This document shows positions 25,896 to 34,641 of a stretch of 45,645 nt of DNA, piece by piece (within the stretch, counting starts at the first letter, position 1; every line of letters starts with the position of its first letter). The position numbers and the translations under genes were made by a program. Below the pieces are notes generated by a model. The model did no database searches and was not told where the DNA came from. It worked only from the letters and a program-made list of their open reading frames with translations. The stretch is from UBA5436 sp964346085 (GTDB taxonomy: Bacteria > Bacillota > Clostridia > Saccharofermentanales > DTU023), in the NCBI GenBank assembly GCA_964346085.1, contig CAYFSZ010000003.1:1-45645 (forward strand). The letters are read 5' to 3'.

Positions 25896-28562
25896 TTATA
25901 GTTCTTTATAACGAATTTCTGTTTGCTCCAGAATTTTCTTATATTCTTCTAACTTCTCTTTTTCTTTATCGACAACAGCTTTTGGAGCTTTTGCGACAAA
26001 ACCTTCATTCGATAATTTTTGTTCACATCGATTAATCTCTGCTTGATAATGCTTGATTTCATCCGCTAAACGTTTCTTTTCTTCTTCTAAATCAATCAAA
26101 TCTTCCAATGGTAAATACGCTGTTCCGTATTTAAAAGGAACCGCAATCGCTGTTTCAGGAACTCCATTACTGTTTTCTTTTGTTTCGACTTCAGAAATTT
26201 TCGCTAAGTTTTCTAAGCTACTTGCGGAATTAACAAAGATGTCTCGAATATCTGCTCGTTCAGAAACAACGATCAAACTAGATTTTTTATTATTAGGAAC
26301 ATTCATTTCGGAACGAATATTTCTGATTCCTCTAACAATATCAATTAACATATCCATTTGTGTTGTTTCAGTTTCAAATGATAATTCTGGTTTGTTAATA
26401 GGCCATGCTCTTTGCATCAATAAGCCTTCTTCGTGAACTAAGGATTGATAAATTTCTTCCGTAAAGAATGGCATAAATGGATGTAACAAGGTCACACATT
26501 CTGATAGAACATAATTCAGAATGGATTGCACAATTAATTTCGTACGACTTCCTTCTTGTCTTAAGCGCGGTTTAACCATTTCGATATACCAGTCACAGAA
26601 TAAATCCCAAAGGAAACTGTAAATTTTTGTCAAAGCAACCCCAAAATCATATTGTTCAGCATTATATGTCACTTCTTCAATCAATTTTTGTAAATTGGTT
26701 AAAATCCATTTATCTTCTATAGTTAATTCTTCGATCGCATAATCAATCGTTAAATCATCAACTGATAATTCATCATCAATATTCATCAAAGCGAAACGGA
26801 AAGCATTCCAAATTTTATTAATGAAATTTCTGCCATTTTCGATTTTGTCTTCTTTGTAGCGTAAATCATTCCCTGCTGATACACCGGCAACTAATGCAAA
26901 GCGTAAAGCATCCGCTCCATATTCGCCAACAACTTCTAGCGGATCAATTCCATTCCCTAAGGATTTGGACATTTTTCTGCCTAGTTCATCACGCACAATT
27001 CCGTGAATCAACACATCTTTGAACGGTCTTTGATTAGTATAGTTCAGGCCAGAGAAAATCATTCTTGATACCCAGAAAGTGATAATGTCATAGCCTGTCA
27101 CGAGAACATCTGTCGGATAGAACTTATCCATATCCGCCGTTTGTTCTGGCCAACCAAGAGTTGAGAAAGGCCATAAAGCGGAAGAGAACCATGTATCGAG
27201 AGTATCTTCATCTTGATGAATATGTGTTGAATGACAATGTTCACATTCAGTTGGAACCTGACCAACAGCTTTGGCGACAGTAATTTCTCCACATTCTTCG
27301 CAATGCCATGCTGGAATACGATGGCCCCACCATAATTGTCTTGAAATATTCCAATCGCGAATATTTTCCATCCAGTGTAAATAGGATTTTTCAAAACGTT
27401 CTGGAACAAAACGAATATCGCCTTCTTTCACAGCATTAATAGCTGGTTTTGCTAATTCTTTCATTGCCACAAACCATTGTTTTGAAATTCTTGGTTCAAT
27501 ACTGGTATGGCAGCGATAACAGGTACCAACGTTATGGGTAATATCTTCTGTTTTGACAAGGAAACCTTGTTCTTCTAAATCTTTAACAATTGCTTTTCTG
27601 GCCTCTTTTGAAGATAACCCTTCATATTTTCCGCCATTTTCATTAATATAAGCATCATCTGTAAATACATTAATTCTTTCCAAGCCATGACGTTCACCTA
27701 CTTCAAAGTCATTCGGGTCATGTGCTGGTGTAATTTTAACAACCCCTGTTCCAAATTCAGGATCAACATAATGATCAGCAATAACTGGGATTTCACGATT
27801 GACTAAAGGTAAAATTACATTCTTGCCAATAAAAGACTTATATCTTTCATCATCTGGATGAACAGCAACAGCCGTATCTCCAAGCAATGTTTCTGGTCTT
27901 GTCGTTGCAAGTTCCACATATCCTGAACCGTCAGCTAATGGATAGCGCAAATGCCAGAAATGACCTGGTGTATCTTCATATTCCACTTCTGCATCTGAGA
28001 TAGAGGTTAAACATTCCGGACACCAGTTAATAATTCTTTCCCCACGATAAATTAATTTTTTCTCATATAAATCGATAAAGATTTTTTCAACGGCTTTTGA
28101 CAAACCTTCGTCCATCGTGAATCGCAAGCGGCTCCAATCACAAGAAGAACCCATAACTTTGATTTGTTCTACGATACGATTCCCGTAATTTTCTTTCCAT
28201 GCCCAAGCACGTTCCAAGAATTTCTCACGTCCTAAATCATCTTTCGTGACACCCTCGCTACGCATCTCTGCAACGATTTTTGCCTCAGTAGCAATGGATG
28301 CATGATCTGTACCAGGTAACCATAAAACTTCATAATTTTGCATTCTTTTAAAACGAATTAAAACATCTTGTAAAGTTAAATCCAATGCATGCCCCATATG
28401 TAAAACACCGGTGATATTTGGAGGCGGCATTACAATTGTAAATGGCTTTTTTTCTGATTCATTATTTGCCTTGAAACAATCATGTTCCAACCATGTGTTA
28501 TAAATCCGACTTTCATTCTCATTCGGAACAAAGTTTTTTGCTACTGCATCGATCCTTTTCAT
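25896..28562 (-). CDS. valS: Valyl-tRNA synthetase
   Basis: Class I synthetase of 888 residues charging tRNA-Val. The HIGH-type motif is PPNITGVLHMGHAL (residues about 47-60) and the KMSKS motif is GRKMSKSLGNG. Between them lies the editing (CP1) domain with TTRPETLLGDTAVAVHPDD. Zinc-binding cysteines appear as WHCEECGEI and ECEHCHS. The anticodon-binding domain follows, and the C-terminal coiled coil (about residues 810-888) is intact. The gene begins 12 bases after the SGNH-type gene, so no T-box leader is possible there; transcription must come from the upstream operon. A GGGG-type ribosome binding site precedes the ATG. Confidence 0.97.
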   Translation of the reverse strand: MKRIDAVAKNFVPNENESRIYNTWLEHDCFKANNESEKKPFTIVMPPPNITGVLHMGHALDLTLQDVLIRFKRMQNYEVLWLPGTDHASIATEAKIVAEMRSEGVTKDDLGREKFLERAWAWKENYGNRIVEQIKVMGSSCDWSRLRFTMDEGLSKAVEKIFIDLYEKKLIYRGERIINWCPECLTSISDAEVEYEDTPGHFWHLRYPLADGSGYVELATTRPETLLGDTAVAVHPDDERYKSFIGKNVILPLVNREIPVIADHYVDPEFGTGVVKITPAHDPNDFEVGERHGLERINVFTDDAYINENGGKYEGLSSKEARKAIVKDLEEQGFLVKTEDITHNVGTCYRCHTSIEPRISKQWFVAMKELAKPAINAVKEGDIRFVPERFEKSYLHWMENIRDWNISRQLWWGHRIPAWHCEECGEITVAKAVGQVPTECEHCHSTHIHQDEDTLDTWFSSALWPFSTLGWPEQTADMDKFYPTDVLVTGYDIITFWVSRMIFSGLNYTNQRPFKDVLIHGIVRDELGRKMSKSLGNGIDPLEVVGEYGADALRFALVAGVSAGNDLRYKEDKIENGRNFINKIWNAFRFALMNIDDELSVDDLTIDYAIEELTIEDKWILTNLQKLIEEVTYNAEQYDFGVALTKIYSFLWDLFCDWYIEMVKPRLRQEGSRTKLIVQSILNYVLSECVTLLHPFMPFFTEEIYQSLVHEEGLLMQRAWPINKPELSFETETTQMDMLIDIVRGIRNIRSEMNVPNNKKSSLIVVSERADIRDIFVNSASSLENLAKISEVETKENSNGVPETAIAVPFKYGTAYLPLEDLIDLEEEKKRLADEIKHYQAEINRCEQKLSNEGFVAKAPKAVVDKEKEKLEEYKKILEQTEIRYKEL

Positions 28563-28574
28563 ATAATCCCCATT

Positions 28575-30716
28575 CTATATTTCTTCTTTTATTAATCCTG
28601 TACATTTAAGAGAATCTATTGTGATTTCTCCATTCTCAACTTCTGTTTTCAAAATAAATTGCAAATTAACAATTTTTCTTAAATCAACTGACATTTTTTG
28701 TATTATAAAACGAATTGATTGCCAAGCCAATAAATCTTCAATCTTATAAAATTGAGTTTGATCAATTTGTCCATCTTGATCGATAATGCGGAGCGCAATT
28801 TGCTTCTCTGAATGGTCGGCATTAAAAATTTCAACATCTAAATTTGTCCAAATACTCAAATCTAAAGGAGGATAAAGGGATGCGTATCCTAAAATCGGCT
28901 CAAAAATAATATCTTGTTGATCTGCTTTTTCAAATTGAACAACCATAGATGCTACACTACTTCGTTTATTAGTAGAATCCAATTTTAAGCTGGCTTTTCC
29001 TTCCGTTATTTTCCAAAGCCAATGATATCCTGGTTTTTGTTCGATAGGCATTTCAACATCATATGGTTTGTTGACTGGTACCACCCATCCTTTGAGTCGA
29101 TCACATAACATAAAGTCAGTACGCAGAGCATTATCAGGTTGATCTGGCGACAAACGGAAAGGAACAACAGGCATTCCAAAACTTGATTTCAAGTTGGCAT
29201 ATTGATTGAAAGTTGAAAATCCATATGAGCAAGAAGTTGGGTTGGTGATTTCTGGATGCCATATTAAGGTTCGCACACCAAATAATTTATTTGCTTCTGC
29301 TGTAATATATCTTGAACTTTGATTACAAATATTGAAACCTTTTAAGCTTAAATCCCCTTCTGGTAATATTAATCCATCCCCTACATTATCAAAGCTTAAA
29401 ATCAATTTTTCTGAAATCCACTCCGCATATTTTATTTCAGGGGCAGAGATAGGAGAATTCGCTTGATAGACTAGTCCTTTTGCCAAATGAAACATTCGTT
29501 TTGCTAACTCTAGTTTTGCAATTGGATTTAACGGTCTCGCAAAAGGATGTTTGTTCTTCGCATCATAACCTAATGGTAAGTCATAGACAGTCACAAGTCC
29601 TGCTTCCAAAGAAATCTGGCGTCTAGCAATGGTTAATCGTTCATTAAAATACGCTAATGTTTTATCATCTTTTGCATCGTAAAAATATGGAGCTAATTGA
29701 CTATATATTAAAGCTGGACCTCTTTTAAAGCTATGAAATAGCTCTTTTAAAGTGTCTGTAAAATATTTAAATGCTTTTAAATAATATTTCGGATAAAACA
29801 CATCTGATTCTCCATGAGCAAGTATGATTCCTCTAATAGATAAACCTGTAAACGGAGATAATTTATGATTATACATTGCAGAAGGTTGATTTTTCTTTGT
29901 GAATTTCGGAATATATCTTGCTGCTCTTAATTGAATTTCTGTCGTCTTTGGAGTCCTCATATGCAAATCATTCCAATCATTCAAATCACGATAATGTTCA
30001 ATTCGAATTAAATGATTTTTGATGTTCTCATCTTCTTCAATAATATTTCTTGGTAGCCAACTATGAATCATTGTGTCATAAGCTGCTAAATCATAAATTG
30101 CTACAGGAAGATTCAACATCATTTGTAAATTGGCTGCAAACACGAGAGCAATTGCCGAAAAATTTGCTGCATTTTCTCTTGATACTTTATGCCATTTACC
30201 TTGTGCTATTTTTGCAGTTGGATGATATAAATAATTGTCATTATTTCCATCCAAACCATGTTCACTCATCGTAAAAAATCTTAAATATGGCAAATTAACA
30301 AATTTATCAATTTGTTTATATACATCAGTATATCGACTAGGCATCGACATATTAGACTCACCAAGTGCAAGCCAAACTTCTCCAAACATCACATGATTTA
30401 TGATGCACTGTGAATTTTCTACTTTCAAAGTAATTTTATATGAATCTTTTGAGCCTTCAAGTGCTGGTAAAACAAAGTCAAAAAATCCTCTTTGATCAGT
30501 TTCGATATCTCGATTATAAATGTTACCATATTTTATTTTTTGACTCGTCTTAACTTCTGAAGATTTTTGATTTGTTGAGGCTTCAGGAATCCGATCAACG
30601 ACTACTTGTAATTTAGCATTTGCTTTCGTTTGTCCAAAAATACGATTTGTAATTCCCTGTTGCAAAATCATATTATCTTGAAAATAGGCAGGCAATCGAA
30701 ACTTGATGTCGCTCAT
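28575..30716 (-). CDS. SGNH hydrolase, sialate O-acetylesterase-like
   Basis: A 713-residue protein related to sialate O-acetylesterases, which remove acetyl esters from sugars. The nucleophile block is FGEVWLALGESNMSMP at about residues 111-126 with Ser121, where family members typically have GQSNM. A second block, RGIILAHGESDVFY (about residue 300), matches the usual WYQGE-type motif. The final block shows Asp and His in DLPLGYDAKNKHPFA (about 395-410). The N terminus has beta-sandwich-like sequence, and the last 160 residues look like a carbohydrate-binding or jelly-roll domain. No signal peptide or membrane segment is visible, so it appears cytoplasmic, which is unusual for this family. 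Substrate unknown. The start overlaps the DUF2344 gene by four bases (ATGA), and valS follows at 12 bases. Confidence 0.7.
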   Translation of the reverse strand: MSDIKFRLPAYFQDNMILQQGITNRIFGQTKANAKLQVVVDRIPEASTNQKSSEVKTSQKIKYGNIYNRDIETDQRGFFDFVLPALEGSKDSYKITLKVENSQCIINHVMFGEVWLALGESNMSMPSRYTDVYKQIDKFVNLPYLRFFTMSEHGLDGNNDNYLYHPTAKIAQGKWHKVSRENAANFSAIALVFAANLQMMLNLPVAIYDLAAYDTMIHSWLPRNIIEEDENIKNHLIRIEHYRDLNDWNDLHMRTPKTTEIQLRAARYIPKFTKKNQPSAMYNHKLSPFTGLSIRGIILAHGESDVFYPKYYLKAFKYFTDTLKELFHSFKRGPALIYSQLAPYFYDAKDDKTLAYFNERLTIARRQISLEAGLVTVYDLPLGYDAKNKHPFARPLNPIAKLELAKRMFHLAKGLVYQANSPISAPEIKYAEWISEKLILSFDNVGDGLILPEGDLSLKGFNICNQSSRYITAEANKLFGVRTLIWHPEITNPTSCSYGFSTFNQYANLKSSFGMPVVPFRLSPDQPDNALRTDFMLCDRLKGWVVPVNKPYDVEMPIEQKPGYHWLWKITEGKASLKLDSTNKRSSVASMVVQFEKADQQDIIFEPILGYASLYPPLDLSIWTNLDVEIFNADHSEKQIALRIIDQDGQIDQTQFYKIEDLLAWQSIRFIIQKMSVDLRKIVNLQFILKTEVENGEITIDSLKCTGLIKEEI

Positions 30717-31384
30717 ACATTACCTCCAAGTAATTCTACTGACTCTCTACAAATAACCGCATTTAATGCATCCTCTTCTGATATACCAAACGGATAAAAA
30801 GCACGAATAAACAAATCTGGTCTCAAATTATCAGAACTTCCTGCTTTGCACTTAATCCTTACAGAATTTTCGTCTATATATTGAATGGCTAATAGAAAAT
30901 CTCTAATGTTTAAATTTCGAACTTTATTTTTTCTAATTTTTTCAACCATTATCGGCTGAACAGAGTTGATATATTCTCTTTCGACAATTGTTCCGATTCT
31001 CTCCGCTTCAATCGTATAGGTTGCAGTACTAACTTGACTCATAATGTTTTTAACATTGCTGGGGAGTTTTTCGATAGATACGATCACTAAACCTCTCGGA
31101 ATATTTCGATTGATTTGGTCTAACATGACTTTCGTATCCATTTCTCCGGATAAAACTATATCAAAAGGCTCATTTCTCGTCTCAATTCCTACACCAACAG
31201 GCAAAGCAAATTCCATAATCGGACGTGGATTGTAGCCTTTTGTGTACGCCATCGGAATCTCTGCTCTTTTCAAAGTGCGCTGAAACATTCTCATCATATC
31301 AAGATGAGCAATCCATGCCGCCTCATCGGTTCTGCTATAAAATAAACGATAACGATACGTAATGTTTTTATTGTTTTCTTCCAT
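30713..31384 (-). CDS. DUF2344 / TIGR03936 radical SAM-associated protein
   Basis: A 223-residue protein from the ATG at 31384 (MEENNKNITYRYRLFYSR). An earlier in-frame ATG would push 57 more bases into the upstream gene. The family signature is clear: YSRTDEAAWIAHLDMMRMFQRTL, then PMAYTKGYNPRPIMEFALPVGVGIE. Families of this type are almost always encoded beside or fused to the TIGR03960 radical SAM protein, as here, where it overlaps that gene by 17 bases. Molecular function is unknown; it is presumed to work with the radical SAM enzyme. AGGAG lies 12 bases before the ATG. It overlaps the esterase-like gene by four bases. Confidence 0.88.
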   Translation of the reverse strand: MEENNKNITYRYRLFYSRTDEAAWIAHLDMMRMFQRTLKRAEIPMAYTKGYNPRPIMEFALPVGVGIETRNEPFDIVLSGEMDTKVMLDQINRNIPRGLVIVSIEKLPSNVKNIMSQVSTATYTIEAERIGTIVEREYINSVQPIMVEKIRKNKVRNLNIRDFLLAIQYIDENSVRIKCKAGSSDNLRPDLFIRAFYPFGISEEDALNAVICRESVELLGGNV

Positions 31385-33254
31385 GCAGCAAGCACACTCC
31401 TGTTTGATATTGCATTGAACCACAATAGTGACAATCTTCACGGCATTCTGTCGTGATTAAACCAGTTTTCGCCCGTTTAAACTCATTTCTCAAGAACTGT
31501 TTGGTCACACCTGCCATAATATGATCCCAAGGGAATACTTCTGTTTCCGATCTTTCTCTTGAGGTATAAAATTCCATTGTAAGATGATTCGCTGCCAAAG
31601 CATCTTGCCAGCGTTCAAAGGAAAATCCTTCGCTCCATGATTCTAGCCAGCCACCATTTTCCCAGACATGTTGAATAACGTCTGCGATTTTTCTGTCACC
31701 CCTTGAAATGACGCCTTGTACTAAGCTGTTCTCGAATTCATGCCAAATATACTTCACTGTTCGAATACGCAGATTATTGGCAAGTAAACTTTGTTTCTCT
31801 TTCATCTCCTCTATTCCAATTTGTGGATTCCATTGAAACGGAGTCCATGCTTTTGGAATAAAAAATGATGTACTAACATTGATTTGAGGTTTCTTTGTTT
31901 TTTGATGTTCATTCACTTCTTTATGAACATGTAGAATCTTATAAACTAAATCAGCAATCCCTAAGACATCTTGTTCTTCCTCAAAAGGTAAACCCATCAT
32001 AAAGTACAGCTTGATTGTGTGCCAGCCACCTGTAAAGGCAATACGAGCAGCCTCTAAAACTTCTTCTTCTTTAATATCTTTATTGATAATATCTCGCAAG
32101 CGCTGACTACCTGCTTCCGGAGCAAAAGTTAAACCTGTTTTTCTCGTTTGACTAACTTTATCCATCAAATCGAAACTGAATGAATCCAAACGTAAAGAAG
32201 GTAAAGATAAATTCACTTTTTGCTCTGCGCATAAATTAATTAATTCTTCGCTTAAATCTTCTAATTGCGAATAGTCCCCGGTTGATAAAGACAATAAGCC
32301 TAATTCATCATAACCAGTCGAAGAGATAATTTCCTTAGCCTGTTCAACAAGCGTAGAAACTTCTTTTTCTCGAACAGGACGATAGACCATCCCTGCTTGG
32401 CAAAAACGACAGCCTCTAGGGCATCCTCTAAACAATTCTAAATAAGCTCGATCATGAACGATTTCTGTATTGGGTACCATTGGTTTTGTTGGGAAACGAA
32501 CCCCGTCCAAGTTTCTGACAATCCTTTTTTGAATTTTACTTGGAATATTATCTTTTAATTTAACTAATTCTTTGAAAGTACCATCTTCATGATATACCGG
32601 GTCATAAAAACGAGGCACATATATCCCTTCAATTTGCGCACATCGCAAAAGAAAATCTTCACGACTTTCAGACTCACGATCCCATGTTTGATACATTTCA
32701 ATCAATTCATGATTTACTTCCTCACCATCGCCGATATTAAACAAATCAAAAAACTCTGCCAATGGCTCTGGATTATAGACAATCGGACCACCACCGAAAA
32801 CAAGAGGATCATCATTGTTTCGGTCTTTGGCTCGAATAGGTATTCCCCCTAAATCAAGCATGTCGAGAATCGTTGGAAAACTCATTTCATATTGCAAAGT
32901 AAAGGCAACAATATCAAAGTCGCTTAATCTTGTTTTTGATTCGATGGAAATCAAGGGAAAATCATTTTCCTTCATCCACTCTCTCATATCCGCAGCTGGT
33001 GAAAATGCTCTTTCGCACCATGTATCTTCTCGTTGATTAATCACATCATACAATATACGTAATGCCATATTTGACATACCGATTGTATAAACATCAGGAA
33101 AACAAAATGCGAATCTAATCATATTCGCATTTTGCTCTAAATCTTTACTTTTATCGATAACATTCCATTCATTCCCTAGATATTGCGCCGGTTTTTCAAC
33201 TCGACGTAATACAGATTTTGGATAGGAATACGTTTTTGTTTTTTTATTAGCCAT
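31368..33254 (-). CDS. B12-binding-domain radical SAM protein, TIGR03960-like
   Basis: A 628-residue radical SAM enzyme. The N-terminal part (about 40-215) matches the B12-binding-like domain found in this family (FAFCFPDVYTIGMSNMALRILYDVIN, then VFGGGPIVYNPEPLAEFFDLFNIGDGEE). The [4Fe-4S]-binding CxxxCxxC motif is RGCPRGCRFCQAG at about 280. A C-terminal cysteine cluster TECREDCHYCGS and the later VCLL suggest extra metal binding. Substrate is unknown; methylation or another modification involving cobalamin is a family-level guess. The start overlaps the end of pgi by eight bases. The downstream DUF2344 gene overlaps its 3' end by 17 bases, so the pair is almost certainly a unit. Confidence 0.9.
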   Translation of the reverse strand: MANKKTKTYSYPKSVLRRVEKPAQYLGNEWNVIDKSKDLEQNANMIRFAFCFPDVYTIGMSNMALRILYDVINQREDTWCERAFSPAADMREWMKENDFPLISIESKTRLSDFDIVAFTLQYEMSFPTILDMLDLGGIPIRAKDRNNDDPLVFGGGPIVYNPEPLAEFFDLFNIGDGEEVNHELIEMYQTWDRESESREDFLLRCAQIEGIYVPRFYDPVYHEDGTFKELVKLKDNIPSKIQKRIVRNLDGVRFPTKPMVPNTEIVHDRAYLELFRGCPRGCRFCQAGMVYRPVREKEVSTLVEQAKEIISSTGYDELGLLSLSTGDYSQLEDLSEELINLCAEQKVNLSLPSLRLDSFSFDLMDKVSQTRKTGLTFAPEAGSQRLRDIINKDIKEEEVLEAARIAFTGGWHTIKLYFMMGLPFEEEQDVLGIADLVYKILHVHKEVNEHQKTKKPQINVSTSFFIPKAWTPFQWNPQIGIEEMKEKQSLLANNLRIRTVKYIWHEFENSLVQGVISRGDRKIADVIQHVWENGGWLESWSEGFSFERWQDALAANHLTMEFYTSRERSETEVFPWDHIMAGVTKQFLRNEFKRAKTGLITTECREDCHYCGSMQYQTGVCLLHGRKQ

Positions 33255-34575
33255 TAATTCTATTTTCTAATTCTTTTGTTAATTCTTCATAACCCGGTTT
33301 ACCAAGTAAGGCAAACATATTTTTCTTATAAGCTTCAACGCCTGGTTGATCAAATGGATTCACGCCTAATACATAGCCACTCACGCCACAAGCAAATTCG
33401 AAGAAATAGATTAAAGCACCAATATGTTTTGCATCTAAATTTTCAATTTCTAAGCGGATTGTCGGTGTGCCACCATCTTCATGTGCCAACATTGTTCCTT
33501 GTAAGGCAGTACGGTTTACTTCTTGCATTGTTTTTCCAACTAAGTAATTTAATCCATCTAAATCTTGATCATCGTGTGGAATTTCCATTTCAGTACGGGT
33601 TTTCACAACATCCAAAACGGTTTCAAACAAATGGCGATCTCCATCTTGAATAAATTGACCCATTGAATGTAAATCAGAAGTGAAGTTCACACCAGCTGGG
33701 AATAAACCTTTACCATCTTTTCCTTCACTTTCGCCATACAATTGTTTCCACCATTCATTAAAGAACATCAAGCAAGGATCATAATTGACTAAAATCTCAG
33801 TTTTATATCCACGTCTTAATAAAACATTTCTTAATCCTGCATAGCGTAAAGCTTGGTTCGTTTCCAAGTTAAATTCTAATGCTTCTTCTCTTTGAGCAGC
33901 CGCACCTGCCATCAAATCATCAATTGAGATGCCAGCAACAGCGATTGGCAATAATCCAACAGCAGTTAGAACTGAATATCTGCCACCGATATCGTCTGGA
34001 ACAATGAAACTCTCATAACCGATTTGATTGGATAATTCTTTCAAAGCACCTCTTTGTTTATCTGTTGTAACAAAGATTCTTTCTTTACTTGCGTCACCAT
34101 AACGTTTGACTAAATAATCACGTAAAATACGGAAAGCAATTGCTGGCTCAGTTGTAGTTCCTGATTTTGAAATCACATTTAAAGATACTTCTTTACCTTC
34201 TAAATAAACAAGTAAATCATGTAAATAATCACCACTAATTTGATGACCAACAAAAATAATTTCTGTTTGTTTTTCTTTGCCTGGAAATTGTGGTGTTAAA
34301 GCATCGATAACAGCTCTTGCTCCCAAATAAGAACCACCGATACCAACAACTAAAAGAACATCGCTATTCGCTTTAATTTTTTCAGCAGCCACTTTGATAC
34401 GATCAAATTCTTCTTTGTCGTAATTGATTGGCAAATCTACCCAGCCAACAAAATCATTGCCTGGTCCGATTTTTTCAGTTAAATTTGTAAATCCAATTGC
34501 TAATTGTGTAGCAAGATAATCTAATTCATGTTCATTGATAAATGGTTTTAAATGTGTATCAGAAAGTTTAATCAT
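33247..34575 (-). CDS. pgi: Glucose-6-phosphate isomerase
   Basis: Interconverts glucose-6-phosphate and fructose-6-phosphate. The start at 34573-34575 (MIKLSDTH) gives 442 residues, the normal length of short Bacillota Pgi; AAGGGGAAAT lies upstream. An in-frame extension of 24 codons further upstream lies before the promoter start and is rejected. Motifs: VGIGGSYLGARAVIDAL (SIS domain phosphate site), NVISKSGTTTEPAIAFR, VGLLPIAVAGISI and the C-terminal GVSGYVLGVNPFDQPGVEAYK with the catalytic lysine. It has its own promoter inside the end of the upstream radical SAM gene, and its stop overlaps the start of the next radical SAM gene by eight bases. Confidence 0.97.
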   Translation of the reverse strand: MIKLSDTHLKPFINEHELDYLATQLAIGFTNLTEKIGPGNDFVGWVDLPINYDKEEFDRIKVAAEKIKANSDVLLVVGIGGSYLGARAVIDALTPQFPGKEKQTEIIFVGHQISGDYLHDLLVYLEGKEVSLNVISKSGTTTEPAIAFRILRDYLVKRYGDASKERIFVTTDKQRGALKELSNQIGYESFIVPDDIGGRYSVLTAVGLLPIAVAGISIDDLMAGAAAQREEALEFNLETNQALRYAGLRNVLLRRGYKTEILVNYDPCLMFFNEWWKQLYGESEGKDGKGLFPAGVNFTSDLHSMGQFIQDGDRHLFETVLDVVKTRTEMEIPHDDQDLDGLNYLVGKTMQEVNRTALQGTMLAHEDGGTPTIRLEIENLDAKHIGALIYFFEFACGVSGYVLGVNPFDQPGVEAYKKNMFALLGKPGYEELTKELENRING

Positions 34576-34612
34576 TTTATTTCCCCTTATGTTCTTATAA
34601 GAATTTTTATTT

Positions 34613-34641
34613 ATTATAAGACAGTAGTCACACTGTCGCAA
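34613..34641 (-). promoter_or_regulatory. Promoter of pgi
   Basis: Minus-strand TTGCGA, 17-base spacer, TATAAT. It overlaps the last codons and stop of the upstream radical SAM gene; the -10 element ends 37 bases before the pgi ATG. It probably also serves the genes downstream of pgi through valS. Confidence 0.68.

Noticed and set aside
26053..26436. Plus-strand open frame of 127 residues inside valS.
   Set aside because: It is antisense to a perfectly conserved synthetase, has no ribosome binding site and no family features.
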